The position numbers were made by a program, and so were the translations under genes. Of a stretch of 64,000 bases of DNA, positions 27,903-37,782 are shown in pieces. The DNA is from Methyloceanibacter sp. wino2. GTDB lineage: Bacteria > Pseudomonadota > Alphaproteobacteria > Rhizobiales > Methyloligellaceae. The stretch is from positions 558,001 to 622,000 of the forward strand of contig NZ_CP028960.1 in the NCBI RefSeq assembly GCF_003071365.1. Direction: 5' to 3'. Under the pieces are notes generated by a model, which searched no databases, had not been told where the DNA came from, and saw only the letters and a list, made by a program, of their open reading frames with translations. Within the stretch, counting starts at the first letter, position 1, and the number at the start of each line of letters is the position of its first letter.

Positions 27903-29218
27903 TGAGCGGAGGCCTGTTGCCCTTGAGGTTTGATTTCGCCGGGCTGCGGCGTGACCTTCTGACCGGGCCGCGCCCTCAACAAGCCGTTGATGACGACCTT
28001 GTCGTCGCGGGTGATGCCGCTCCGGACGACACGCAAGCCGTCATCCGTCACAGAACCAAGCTCCACGGGTTTCGGTACGACCGTCCCGTCTTCGGCCACG
28101 GTGAACAGCAGCTTTGTCGACTGGTCCGTGACCACGGCGGCGTCGGGCACGAGCATCGTCGGCTTCTCCTGGGACATGGGCACGCGCACGCGGCCGAACT
28201 GTCCGGGCGTGATAAACAGGTCCTTGTTGGGAAACGATGCGCGGACGCGGATCGTGCCGGACGAACGGTCGTATTGGTTGTCGACAAAGTCGATCGTGCC
28301 CTTCAGCGGCCAGTCCGTCTCGTCCATGAGCTGGCCCTCGACCGCCACGCTGTTGGTGCGGGCGGACTGCACCTCGCCTTTCTGGATGAGGCGCTTGTAG
28401 GTCATGCCGTCGCCCTCGCTGATGTTGAACATCAGCCAGATCGGATCGAGCGAAACAATGGTCGTGAGCAAGGTCGTCTCGCCGGTGCCGCCGACGACCA
28501 GATTGCCGACACTCACTTCATGACGGCCCACGCGGCCCGAGACGGGGGCCATGACGCGCGTGTAATCGAGATTCAACTGCGCCTGATCCACTTCCGCGCG
28601 GGCGCGATCGCGGGCCGCGGTCGCGTTCTTCACTTCCGCGGCGCGCTCGTCGAAGGTCTGCCCCGAGGCATAGCTTTTCTTATGCAGTTCGGCCGTGCGC
28701 TCGAGCTGCACCTTGGCAAGGTCGAGCTGAGCTTCGGCCTGAGCGAGATCGGCCTTGGCCGAGTCCAGCGCGATCTCGAACGGACGCGGCTCGATGACGA
28801 AGAGAAGTTCGCCCTTCTTCACCAACTGGCCGTCTTTGAAGTTGATCGATTCCAGGTAGCCGCTGACCCGGGCGCGGATCTCGACGGATTCCTGAGCAAT
28901 GAACTGTCCCGTGAAGTCGCTCCACTCCCGCAGCGTCTCGACCAGCGGCGCGGACACGGTCACCGGGGGCGCGGGTGGCGCGCCATCGGGAGCACCGGCC
29001 TGTTGCGCTTCCTGAGGAGCCGACATGTACCAGTACACGAGCCCGGCCACGGCCAGCACAGCCAGCGTGATGAAAAGGAGTCTGCCGCCACGGCCCGACG
29101 CGGACGCTTCCTGTTCCGATCCGGACGGCGACTTGGATGCCGGCGTATCGGACACGGATGGCTTGCCGCCCTTCGAGTCCTGTGCCTCGCGCTTGGCGCT
29201 TTCGTTTCTCTGCTGCAT
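27899..29218 (-). CDS. RND efflux periplasmic adaptor (membrane fusion protein)
   Basis: 439 residues. A Ser/Gly-rich cytoplasmic start is followed by one membrane helix (about 45-63) and the HlyD/AcrA fold: lipoyl half motif VEIRARVSGYLESINFKDGQ, the helical hairpin AQAEAQLDLAKVQLERTAEL, second lipoyl half VMAPVSGRVGRHEVSVGNLV, then beta-barrel and membrane-proximal domains. It bridges the inner-membrane pump to an outer-membrane channel; no TolC-like gene is nearby. It lacks the lipobox seen in MexA/AcrA, so it is anchored by the N-terminal helix. ATG 29218 is chosen over one 17 codons upstream; neither has a strong ribosome site. Confidence 0.92.
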   Translation of the reverse strand: MQQRNESAKREAQDSKGGKPSVSDTPASKSPSGSEQEASASGRGGRLLFITLAVLAVAGLVYWYMSAPQEAQQAGAPDGAPPAPPVTVSAPLVETLREWSDFTGQFIAQESVEIRARVSGYLESINFKDGQLVKKGELLFVIEPRPFEIALDSAKADLAQAEAQLDLAKVQLERTAELHKKSYASGQTFDERAAEVKNATAARDRARAEVDQAQLNLDYTRVMAPVSGRVGRHEVSVGNLVVGGTGETTLLTTIVSLDPIWLMFNISEGDGMTYKRLIQKGEVQSARTNSVAVEGQLMDETDWPLKGTIDFVDNQYDRSSGTIRVRASFPNKDLFITPGQFGRVRVPMSQEKPTMLVPDAAVVTDQSTKLLFTVAEDGTVVPKPVELGSVTDDGLRVVRSGITRDDKVVINGLLRARPGQKVTPQPGEIKPQGQQASAQ

Positions 29219-29467
29219 TCTAATGATCCGAGGAGGATGACTACCGTCGCCCGCAAGACTGCGATTCACGACTTCGCCGTGGGCTTATCACATTATCTCA
29301 CTCGCCTGCACGGTCCCATAGGCTGAAAGGCCGCAATGTCGCAGCGGGGCACCCAAAAACCCAAACAGCCGAAGCACTTAATGGCCGTTTCACACCAATT
29401 TGACCGCCGACGTCCCATCCCTGCCCAGGTTTGGCCAAAGTTGGCGCCCGCGAGGATCCGAAGCTCC

Positions 29468-30788
29468 ATGCATAGACGTCTGATCGCCGGTCTCTTCGCC
29501 GCTTTGATTTGCGTGCTTCTGCCGGGCTGCGGCGAGGAAGCCACCTTGCCCGTATCGGCCGGCACGGGCCCGAACCCCGAATTACCCCCGCCTGTCGAAA
29601 CCACGTTGCCCACGGTCGTGATCGCCGAAGCGACAGGCTGGCCGGATGGGAAGGCACCGCAAGCCGCGGACGGCCTGACAGTGAATGCCTTCGCCTCGGA
29701 TTTGGACCATCCGCGCATGCTCTATGTCCTCCCCAACGGCGACGTGCTGGCCGCCGAGAGCGCCGCGCCACCGCAACCCGGCATGACCGACGGGATCATG
29801 GGGCACCTGATGAAGCTCGGCATGTGGTGGGCGGGCGCCGGCGTGGAGAGCCCCAACCGCATCACGCTGCTGCGCGACGGCGACGGCGACGGCGTGGCCG
29901 AGACGCGCACGACATTTCTGTCAGGGCTCAACTCGCCCTACGGCATGGCGCTCGTCGGCGACAGTTTCTACGTGGCGAACACCGACAGCGTCCTCCGCTT
30001 TCCCTACGCAGCCGGCGACACGGAGATTTCCGAAAAAGGCGAACTGGTTGCGGAACTCCCCGCCGGTCCGGTCAACATCCACTGGGTGAAGAACATCATC
30101 GCCAGCCCCGACGGCACGAAGCTCTACGTCTCGGTGGGCTCCAACAGCAATGTTGGCGAACGCGGTTTCGACAGCGAGGCCGGACGCGCGGCGATCCACG
30201 AAATCGATCTCGACAGCGGGTCTTCGCGCCTGTTCTCGTCGGGCCTTCGCAATCCCGTGGGCCTCGCTTTTCAGCCCGACAGCGGCACGCTGTGGACCTC
30301 GGTCAACGAACGGGACGAACTCGGCAGCGATCTCGTGCCGGATTACATGACCTCGGTCCAGGAGAACGGCTTCTACGGCTGGCCTTACAGCTATTACGGC
30401 GACCACGTGGATACGCGGGTCCAGCCGCAGCGCCCCGATCTCGTGAAGACGTCGATCGTTCCCGACTATGCGCTCGGACCGCACACGGCCTCGCTCGGGC
30501 TTGCCTTCTACACCGGCGACCTGTTCCCGAGCGCTTCCGGGGCGGCGCCTTCGTCGGCCAGCACGGGTCCTGGAACCGCCGGCCCCGAGCGGCTACAAGG
30601 TGATCTTCGTGCCGTTCGAGGGCGGCATGCCGTCGGGAGGACCCGAAGACATCCTCACGGGGTTTCTCGGCGCGGACGGCAAGGCCTACGGGCGCCCCGT
30701 CGGCGTGGCCGAAGACCGCACCGGAGCCCTGCTCGTGGCCGACGATGTGGGCAATACTGTTTGGCGCGTTGCGCCGGCCGCACAATGA
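29468..30788 (+). pseudogene. PQQ-dependent sugar dehydrogenase (sorbosone dehydrogenase type) with two one-base deletions
   Basis: A lipoprotein signal with lipobox LLPGC (residues about 15-19) opens a soluble beta-propeller: DLDHPRMLYVLPNGDVLAAE, LLRDGDGDGVAETRTTFLSG, SPDGTKLYVSVGSNSNVGER and SSGLRNPVGLAFQPDSGTLW are typical of membrane-bound L-sorbosone or aldose dehydrogenases using PQQ. Reading leaves frame near 30529 after GDLFP; a second frame supplies [20 protein letters not shown], and a third, after 30587, supplies [15 protein letters not shown] to the stop. Adding a G at each point restores a normal chain of about 440 residues. Both breaks have the same context, CCCGAGCG where CCCGGAGCG is expected, which looks like a systematic consensus error. 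Confidence 0.85.
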
Positions 30789-30842
30789 CGGCGAGACTGA
30801 CGAGAGCCGCCTTGGCGGCACCAAGCGACCGGGGAGACATCC

Positions 30843-31472
30843 GTGACGAAAACCATCCTGTGCTTCGGCGACTCGATCACCTGGGGCTACAATCCCAAAG
30901 ACGGAACGCGGTTTGTGCCGGAAGACCGCTGGCCCCGCGCGTTGGAAGCCGCGCTGCAGGGGCGCGGCCGGGTGGTCGAGGAAGGGCTGAACGCGCGGAC
31001 GATCGCCACCGACGATCCCGCCCGTCCCTATCGCAACGGAATGGCGATGCTGCCGCCGCTCCTGGAGAGCCACTCACCGCTCGACGTGGTCGCGGTCATG
31101 TTGGGGACGAACGACAGTGCGCCCTGCTATGGGCTCACCGCGGGCCGGGCCGGCATCAATCTCATGGCGATGGTCCGGACGGTGAACGCGAGCCAGGCGG
31201 GCCCGGGCGGCACCGCACCGAAGATGGTGGTGATCGCCCCGCCGCCACTTGGATCGCTGAACCCTGAAATGTCCCTGATGTATTCCGGCGGGCAAGGCAC
31301 CTCGCGGGGGCTTGCCGGCGCCTATGAGACGGTCGCCAAGCGTTTCGGCATCGGTTTTCTCGACGCGGGCGAAGTCGTCAAGGTGAGCGCCGTTGACGGC
31401 GTGCACCTTGATCCGGAAGCACAGCGCACGCTTGGCGTCGCCGTCAGCAAGGTTGTGGAACCTTTGTTATAG
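30843..31472 (+). CDS. SGNH/GDSL hydrolase (arylesterase-like)
   Basis: 209 residues from GTG. Block I ILCFGDSITWG holds the catalytic Ser, block III VAVMLGTNDS the oxyanion Asn, and block V DGVHLDPEAQ the Asp-x-x-His pair. The overall form is that of the small cytoplasmic or periplasmic arylesterases; no signal peptide is seen. It follows the sugar dehydrogenase by 54 bp and precedes an SMP-30 gene by 45 bp, so the three could form a small carbohydrate/ester operon. Confidence 0.92.
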   Translation: MTKTILCFGDSITWGYNPKDGTRFVPEDRWPRALEAALQGRGRVVEEGLNARTIATDDPARPYRNGMAMLPPLLESHSPLDVVAVMLGTNDSAPCYGLTAGRAGINLMAMVRTVNASQAGPGGTAPKMVVIAPPPLGSLNPEMSLMYSGGQGTSRGLAGAYETVAKRFGIGFLDAGEVVKVSAVDGVHLDPEAQRTLGVAVSKVVEPLL

Positions 31473-31517
31473 AGGCGTGCTATTGGCGTTTTCGCGCCGC
31501 TCGAACGGAGGTCTGCC

Positions 31518-32510
31518 ATGACGGACGAAAGAGCAAAGCAAGAAGCCGACAGCTACACCTGCTTCCAGGCCGGATTCCGGAAAGTCCTCGGCAAGGACTT
31601 CAAACGGCTGGTCCTGATCGAGACCAACGCCCATGAAGGCCCGGTCTTTGTCGCCGCCGAACACGCGCTCTATTTCACCACCGTGCCGGAGCCCGGCCCC
31701 AAGAACATCGCCATCATGCGGCTTGCCTTGAAGGGCGACAGGTTCCCCTTCGAAGCCGGCCCGCTCGAGGTCGTGCGGCAGCCGTCGAACATGGCGAACG
31801 GTATGTGCCTCGACCGCAAGGGCCGGCTCCTGATCTGCGAACAAGGCACGCTGGACGAGCATGCGCGCATCAGCCGGATGGACCTTGCGACGCGCGCGTT
31901 GGAAACGCTCGTCGATTCCTGGCGCGGGCTGCCGCTCAACTCGCCGAACGATATCGTCGAGAAGTCGGACGGCACCGTGTGGTTCACCGATCCCAATTAC
32001 GGCGAGCTGCAAGGCTTCAAACCGGCCGCCAAGATCGGCGCCTATGTCTATCGCCACGATCCCGCGAGCGGTGAAACGGCCGTGGTGGCGGACTCGTTCA
32101 ACAAGCCGAACGGCCTCGCCTTCTCGCCCGACGAGAGCGTGCTGTACATCACCGACACGGGCGCTAATCAGGCTCCCGGCACGTATTTCGTGAACCTGCC
32201 GCACCACATCCGCGCCTTCGACGTGCACAAGGGCGGTCACCTGCGCGGCGACAGACTGTTCGCGACGGTCGCGCCGGGCTGCCCGGACGGAATCAAGCTC
32301 GATACGAAAGGACGGGTCTACACGTCGTCGGCGACCGGCGTGCAGGTGTTCTCGCCGGAGGGCGATCTTCTGGGCGAGATAGATGCGCCGGGTGTCGCCA
32401 ATTTCACCTTTGGCGGCCCGAAGAACGATGTGCTCTTCATCTTAGGCGACACGCAAATCTGGCAGGCCAAGGTCAAGGCGAAAGGCGTTTCGACCTCAGG
32501 GCAGTCGTAA
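31518..32510 (+). CDS. SMP-30/gluconolactonase/LRE family protein
   Basis: 330 residues, cytoplasmic beta-propeller. LIETNAHEGPVFV carries the metal-binding Glu at the N terminus; LPLNSPNDIVEKSDGTVWFT supplies the Asn-Asp pair, and FNKPNGLAFSPDESVLYITD a further metal ligand region. Family members hydrolyse lactones such as gluconolactone. Adjacent to an oxidising sugar dehydrogenase, which would yield a lactone, so a lactonase role is sensible but not proven. Confidence 0.92.
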   Translation: MTDERAKQEADSYTCFQAGFRKVLGKDFKRLVLIETNAHEGPVFVAAEHALYFTTVPEPGPKNIAIMRLALKGDRFPFEAGPLEVVRQPSNMANGMCLDRKGRLLICEQGTLDEHARISRMDLATRALETLVDSWRGLPLNSPNDIVEKSDGTVWFTDPNYGELQGFKPAAKIGAYVYRHDPASGETAVVADSFNKPNGLAFSPDESVLYITDTGANQAPGTYFVNLPHHIRAFDVHKGGHLRGDRLFATVAPGCPDGIKLDTKGRVYTSSATGVQVFSPEGDLLGEIDAPGVANFTFGGPKNDVLFILGDTQIWQAKVKAKGVSTSGQS

Positions 32511-32545
32511 TCCCCGGGTGCGAGACGCGCCCGTGAGCGGCGACC

Positions 32546-33028
32546 CTATCGCCGGTTGAGGATGACTTCGCCTTCGCCGCGGGGGCTCTTGAACGTCACC
32601 GTCTGGGTTTCACCCTCGACGACAACGCGGACCCGGCCGCTGACGTCGTACTGCGTGAGGAGGAATTCGCCAGTGTAGACACCGGGGCGCACTTCCAGGA
32701 GTTCGCCGATCTGCTTCATCATCTTCGACGTCGAGGCGCACTGAGCGACAACACCGAAGACCTTGGCGCTTTCCTGTTTATAGCTGACGCGGCACCGGAC
32801 CTTCTCAGTCGGCCCTTCGGTCTGGGTGACCGTGCCCTCGCCGCTCCATTCTCCGGCCAGCGCGGCCGCCGATGCCGCTGTGCTCGGCGCCACCGCCACC
32901 ATGAGGGCAAGCAGTGCGAACCCAAAAAACGCGCGTCCGGTGACCTGCGCAAATTCCCGACCTGGCACCATCGAACTCCCGCGCGAAAGACGGTTCCCCA
33001 TCACCTGCATAAATGTACCTCCGCTCAT
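32546..33028 (-). CDS. Secreted hypothetical protein
   Basis: 160 residues from ATG 33028, or about 141 from an ATG at residue 20. A hydrophobic signal (about 34-55, FFGFALLALMVAVAPSTAAS) is followed by a small beta-rich domain, LAGEWSGEGTVTQTEGPTEK onward, with two Cys (CRVSYKQ, VVAQCAS) that could form a disulfide. Reminiscent of lipocalin-like secreted proteins that open with a GxW motif, but I cannot name the family. It faces the SMP-30 gene. Confidence 0.7.
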   Translation of the reverse strand: MSGGTFMQVMGNRLSRGSSMVPGREFAQVTGRAFFGFALLALMVAVAPSTAASAAALAGEWSGEGTVTQTEGPTEKVRCRVSYKQESAKVFGVVAQCASTSKMMKQIGELLEVRPGVYTGEFLLTQYDVSGRVRVVVEGETQTVTFKSPRGEGEVILNRR

Positions 33029-33067
33029 TGCCCACTGAGCATGATGGCTGACGCCCCCAATCCGCCA

Positions 33068-35353
33068 TCAATGCCGCGATCCGCTCTTCTTTAGCGGACC
33101 ACCTTCCAGGATTGCAATCGTTGCGGGGAGTATCAGTAGGTTCGCCAACAGGGCCGTGGCAAGCAACATAATGGCGACTTCGCCGAAAAGACGCAGATTC
33201 GGCAGCTGACTCAGCAGTGTTGCGGCGAATCCGGAGATCAAAACAACCGTCCCGACCGTCAGAACCGGCCCGATCGTGGTCAGCGTCTCTTCCAGCGCCG
33301 GTCGCACGGCCCGGCCGTGAGAGCGCATCAAGCCGTAATAGTTGAGAATGTGGATCGTGTTGTCGACCGCAATACCGAATCCGATGGTGAAGGCGACGAC
33401 GCTGGTGAACTGCAAGCCCAACCCGGAGAGATAGAGGAACCCGGCAACGACCATGATCGGAAGAAGATTCGGCAAGACACAGTAGAGGCCCGCGCGCACC
33501 GACCGGAACACCAGACCGACAAGCAGGATGTTGAGGCAGATCGCGAGAAGAAGACTTCTGTTCAGCTGGGCGATCATCTCGTAGCTCGCCTTCGCGGACA
33601 GAACCGAAAGGCTCGTCGCGGTGAAGACCACCCCCGGATAGGCGGCGCGCAACTTATCGAGTTTGCTTTCCAGCTCCTTCACCACCGGCAGGAGATCCGC
33701 GGCATCCGTCCCTGGGAAATACCCGGTGACAAGCGTCGAGTTGTCGTCCACCGATAGGATTCTATCCATGAGCGGCGTCTTGGCTTCCTGGAGGAGGCCG
33801 AAGAATTGATCTTCGGTCATTTCGCCGGCAACCGCCCAACTTTCGATGCCATGGAGCGACGTCACGCTGCGCACCAGAGGCAAACCGGCGACGATCCCAT
33901 CGACCTTGTTCACGAGCTCCGCGCTCTCGGGGCTGTCTATACGCGCGCCCGGCGGCATCTGAATATGGACGAAGATATTCTCGGTTCCCGCCAGCCGGTC
34001 GTCGATGGCGTTCATGGCGAGATGCGCCGGACTGCGCTCGGGCAGGTACTCCCGATATTGATAGCGGGGACTGATCTGGGAATAGAGAATGCCCGCGCCG
34101 ACCAAGAGGATGAGACCGCATCCGAGCACCAACCGCGGCCGCACCAAGGCGAAATGCGCAACGCCGTGGCAACAACGGCTTGCCGCGCCGAAGGCCAGGT
34201 CGGCCTTGTTCCCGAGCGACTTTTTCTTCTTCACACGGCTGAAGAGCAGAAAGGCCAGCGACGGGACGACCGTGATGGTGACAAGATACGCAATCGCCGT
34301 ACCGATCGCCGCTGTGAGTCCGAAACCCGCCACGATCTTCAGCGGCACCAGGGTGAGCGAGAACAGCGCGATTGCCGTGGTCAGCGAGGCCAGCACGCAG
34401 GCGGGCCCGATCTCGCGCACGGACCGATCCACGGCGTCGTAGACATCGGCGCCCTCTGCGAGCTCGCGTCTGACCTTGAAGAGAAGATGGAGCGAGCTTG
34501 CCACTACGAGCACGATGACGAGGGCGGGCACGACCCCGCTCATGACGTCGACCTCCGTTCCGCGCAAGCCCGTGATGCCGCCCAGCCAGATCACAGCGAT
34601 GACGGACGGAAGCGCCGCCACGCAGACATAGGTGATGCTGTGGAAGAAGAGCCAGGAGATGAGCAGGACGATCAGGAAGCCGACGGAGATGAACGTCATC
34701 TGGTCGGCCATGAGCGACGAAACGATCTCGAGCCGCAAAAACGACAGACCCGAATATTGGACCGTCATGTCGGTCCCTTCGAGCATGCGCTCCGTCACAT
34801 CGCGCAACTCACTCGCGACGACGCGCAAGTCGTCGATATCCGGGTAAGGCTGCATCGCGATCACGAAGAGCGTGGTCTGCCCATCCGGCGACAGGAGCTT
34901 TTTGGCTACGAGCGGATGGTGGAGAATCGCTTCTTTCGCCTCCGGCAAATCCTTCTCCGTGATCTCCGGAGGGAAGAGCGGCTCGGCGCCGCCGGCATTG
35001 TCGGGCGGATGGCGGGCCGAAAACATCGATACGACATCGCGCACGCCATTCGCGAAGCTCAGCTCGAGATGGAGATCCCGCAGCCGCTCGAGGTTCTTGA
35101 CCGTGAAGAGGTCGTCGGACCGGATGAGCAGCAGGACATCCTGGCCGCTGTCCGGATACTGCTCCTCGACCAGCTGAAACTTGGCATAGTCGACGGTTCC
35201 GGAACGGAAGATCTCGCGAATGTCGCTCGAGAAGCCGACTTTCGTCGAGAAGTACGCCAGCGGCACCGTAATCAAGACAATGAGCAGAAGGGTCGCGCGC
35301 GGAAAGCGCAGGGCGAGAAGCCCAATCCTCTCAAGGCCAAACCCAGCCGACAT
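33068..35353 (-). CDS. MMPL/RND family exporter
   Basis: 761 residues with 12 predicted helices in the two-fold RND plan and large extracytoplasmic loops after TM1 and TM7. The conserved FGIAVDNTIHILNYYGLMRS segment and the paired GLTAAIGTAIAYLVTITVVP region mark the SSD/MMPL subgroup, which moves lipids or hopanoid-type molecules. It is shorter than AcrB-type pumps and has no adaptor gene beside it. No hopanoid genes are nearby, so HpnN itself is not supported. Confidence 0.88.
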   Translation of the reverse strand: MSAGFGLERIGLLALRFPRATLLLIVLITVPLAYFSTKVGFSSDIREIFRSGTVDYAKFQLVEEQYPDSGQDVLLLIRSDDLFTVKNLERLRDLHLELSFANGVRDVVSMFSARHPPDNAGGAEPLFPPEITEKDLPEAKEAILHHPLVAKKLLSPDGQTTLFVIAMQPYPDIDDLRVVASELRDVTERMLEGTDMTVQYSGLSFLRLEIVSSLMADQMTFISVGFLIVLLISWLFFHSITYVCVAALPSVIAVIWLGGITGLRGTEVDVMSGVVPALVIVLVVASSLHLLFKVRRELAEGADVYDAVDRSVREIGPACVLASLTTAIALFSLTLVPLKIVAGFGLTAAIGTAIAYLVTITVVPSLAFLLFSRVKKKKSLGNKADLAFGAASRCCHGVAHFALVRPRLVLGCGLILLVGAGILYSQISPRYQYREYLPERSPAHLAMNAIDDRLAGTENIFVHIQMPPGARIDSPESAELVNKVDGIVAGLPLVRSVTSLHGIESWAVAGEMTEDQFFGLLQEAKTPLMDRILSVDDNSTLVTGYFPGTDAADLLPVVKELESKLDKLRAAYPGVVFTATSLSVLSAKASYEMIAQLNRSLLLAICLNILLVGLVFRSVRAGLYCVLPNLLPIMVVAGFLYLSGLGLQFTSVVAFTIGFGIAVDNTIHILNYYGLMRSHGRAVRPALEETLTTIGPVLTVGTVVLISGFAATLLSQLPNLRLFGEVAIMLLATALLANLLILPATIAILEGGPLKKSGSRH

Positions 35354-35835
35354 CAGGCGCAGAGTCTCCCAGGCCTCGAAATGGGCTGCATCGCCGACAT
35401 CGCATTTCCCCCCAAACTTGACCGCCCACGCCGACGGCCGGCGCAGATCCTAGAATCGCGCCCCCCTTCAGTCCATTAGAGCACGAGCCGGGGGGCGATG
35501 CCCAGGGCTCGGTTCGCGGGCCCGGGAGGGCCGACTCCCCTCTGCAGGCGCCGAATCCTTTGACTTTGAAGCGCAAATTAAGACGTTAGCGAGGCTGGAC
35601 CATGAGATCTCAGCCCCCTCTGGCCCGCGAGCGGATCAGCCTGCCGGGTGTGGCGAGGTCGGGCGGCTCAATGAAGCCCCGGCGGCGCCCGCGCGATCAT
35701 CAGCCAAACGATGACGAGGACCGCCGCGAAGGCCGGAATGCGGAACGCGAACCACCAGCAAGACAGACGCGAGTCACCCTCCGCCGAAAAGACCGCGCAG
35801 CCAGGTCCCAATGAGTTGGACTTATCCTACCTACG
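35354..35835. other. Intergenic region with a possible gene remnant
   Basis: On the minus strand a TTG-started frame (35811-35668, 47 codons) ends CWWFAFRIPAFAAVLVIVWL and a short tail, a convincing single membrane helix. It lies right behind the aminotransferase gene on the same strand and could be a small membrane protein or the tail of a lost gene. The rest is GC-rich without a gene. Confidence 0.3.
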
Positions 35836-36990
35836 CTAGTGGAATGCCGCCTGGACGACGTCGATGACCCTGGCGATCTCGTCGTCTCGCATCGATGCAA
35901 AAATGGGAAGGCTGACGCACCGTTCCGCATACCGCGTTGCCACCGGAAACTGGTCGTCGCGTAGATTGTTGCGCTCGCGCCAATAGGTCATCTGGTGCAG
36001 CGGCCTGTAGTGGATCGAGAAGCCTACCCCATGCCGGGAGAGGTGCTCTAGGAACCGGTCGCGCGCCGCGCGATCGTGGAACTGTATTGGATAGAGATGC
36101 CAGGAATGGGTCTGGTGGGACTTGGGCCACGCCGGCAGGGTCAAGGGAAGCCCGGCAACGCCGTCGTGGTATCGGGCGGCGATGTGCTGGCGTCTAGTAT
36201 GAAAGTCGTGCGCCCGGGACAACTGCGTCCGGCCGAGCGATGCGGCCATGTCATTCATGTTGTACTTGAAGCCTGGAGCGACGACATCGTAGCAGAGCTT
36301 CGCAAGATCCGGGGCTGAGCGGTCAAAGCTATCGCGATCGATGCCGTGGAACCGCGTCAGCTTGCAGCGCTCGATGAGCGACTCGTTGCGCGAGACAATC
36401 ATGCCGCCCTCCCCCGTCGTAATCGTCTTGTTCGCATAGAAGCTGAAGACCGCGGCATCCGAGGCGCCGGCCCCGACGTGAACACCGTCTATTGAGGCCG
36501 GCAGCGCATGGGCAGCATCGTCGACGACGTGAATTCCATGGGGTTCGGCCAGTGCGTAGATGCGGCCCATGTCGCAAGGGAGCCCGCCGAAATGGACCGG
36601 CATGATGGCGCGCGTTCTCGGGGTAATCGCCTCGGCAATCTTGTCGGGATCGATGCAGAGCGTTTGCGGATCGATATCGACGAACACCACATCGGCACCG
36701 AGAGCGCGAACGACTTCCGCCGTGGCCGTGAAGGTCAGCGTCGGAACGATGACCTCATCGCCTTGGGCGATCCCGAGCGCCTCGAGAGCTAGATGCATTC
36801 CCGCCGTGTTGGATGCAACCGCAACGGCTCGAACACCCTCTCCCATGAACTGTTCGAACTCGTCCTCGAACGCCGCCACTTGCGGGCCGGCCGTTAGCCA
36901 GCCGCCTCGAAGGACGGAGACCACCGAAGCGATGTCTTCGTCGTCGAGATCGAGCCGGAAAAAGGGAATGTCCGGACCTGCAGCCTCCAC
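35836..36990 (-). CDS. DegT/DnrJ/EryC1/StrS family aminotransferase
   Basis: 384 residues. PLP-dependent enzyme acting on nucleotide-linked sugars: IPFFRLDLDDEDIASVVSVL, GGWLTAGPQVAAFEDEFEQF, SNTAGMHLALEALGIAQGDE (phosphate loop), VVDDAAHALP (Asp under the pyridine ring) and SFYANKTITTGEGGMI with the PLP-binding Lys. It is closest in style to PseC/ArnB-type enzymes that put the amino group on UDP-4-keto sugars. GTG 36990 has an excellent AGGGGAGG site 6 bp upstream; a TTG 27 codons earlier has none. It diverges from an acetyltransferase and a glycosyltransferase gene, together suggesting surface glycan or flagellin modification. Confidence 0.92.
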   Translation of the reverse strand: MEAAGPDIPFFRLDLDDEDIASVVSVLRGGWLTAGPQVAAFEDEFEQFMGEGVRAVAVASNTAGMHLALEALGIAQGDEVIVPTLTFTATAEVVRALGADVVFVDIDPQTLCIDPDKIAEAITPRTRAIMPVHFGGLPCDMGRIYALAEPHGIHVVDDAAHALPASIDGVHVGAGASDAAVFSFYANKTITTGEGGMIVSRNESLIERCKLTRFHGIDRDSFDRSAPDLAKLCYDVVAPGFKYNMNDMAASLGRTQLSRAHDFHTRRQHIAARYHDGVAGLPLTLPAWPKSHQTHSWHLYPIQFHDRAARDRFLEHLSRHGVGFSIHYRPLHQMTYWRERNNLRDDQFPVATRYAERCVSLPIFASMRDDEIARVIDVVQAAFH

Positions 36991-37249
36991 GTCTAGCCTC
37001 CCCTGCGGGTCATACAAGCGCCAATACCAGGGCAGGTTTTTAGCTCCAAACCATTGCCCATGCTCGAACAATAGCTGCTGAATATGCGGGAAAGATGCCT
37101 TGACAAGGAGGGCACGCTCTCAATTGACTTGATGCTCAGGGAGCGAGGGCGCGTATGAGCGAAAAGCAACGCATAAGGCTTGGAGAGACGCTCCCGGCGG
37201 GATCCGATGCGTCTCTCGCACGTTCTGTCGTGAAGGCCCATGCGTCGCG

Positions 37250-37762
37250 ATGGGCTCCATGTCACGACTAGTTCAAGCCGATGTCGGCGCCGAACGAACC
37301 CCTTCCGGCGCGCAGGTGTGGCTCCGGCCCATGGACGCAAGCGACGAGCTGTTGATCTTCGGTTGGCAATGGGAACCCGGCGCACGCACCCATTCGCGCA
37401 ATACCAATTCGCCATCGCGTGAAGAACACGCCGCCTGGATGGCGGAGAAGCTCGCCGATCCTTCGTGCCATCCGATGGTCATCATGGTGGACGGCAGGCC
37501 CAGAGGGGTGCTTCGCCTCGACCGCCGCGGCGACGAAGGTTTCGAGGTCAGCATCCTGATCACCGAAAGTGCGCGCGGAAAAGGCATCGGCAGCGCGGCT
37601 CTGCGAGCCGCCAACGGGCTGGCGCCGCACTTGCGGCTTCTCGCGGAGATATTCCCCAAGAACACGGCGTCCTTGCGCGCCTTCGCCAAGGCCGGATTCG
37701 AACCAACCGGCGGGACATGGTATGCGCGCGAGACAATCGATCGCCTGCCTGCCGGAAATTGA
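37250..37762 (+). CDS. GNAT family N-acetyltransferase (PseH-like)
   Basis: 170 residues. The core begins VWLRPMDASDELLIFGWQWE, then EEHAAWMAEKL and the acetyl-CoA loop ESARGKGIGSAALRAA; the end carries NTASLRAFAKAGFEPTGG. The arrangement is that of RimJ/PseH-type enzymes, which N-acetylate amino sugars made by aminotransferases like the neighbour. The start is uncertain (37250, 37259 or 37331); no strong ribosome site. The following glycosyltransferase starts 20 bp after its stop. Confidence 0.85.
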   Translation: MGSMSRLVQADVGAERTPSGAQVWLRPMDASDELLIFGWQWEPGARTHSRNTNSPSREEHAAWMAEKLADPSCHPMVIMVDGRPRGVLRLDRRGDEGFEVSILITESARGKGIGSAALRAANGLAPHLRLLAEIFPKNTASLRAFAKAGFEPTGGTWYARETIDRLPAGN

Positions 37763-37782
37763 GCCATGCGGTGCCGATAGCC

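Noticed and set aside
33068-35353. Hopanoid exporter HpnN
   Set aside because: Shorter than HpnN and no hopanoid genes nearby; only MMPL/RND membership is supported.
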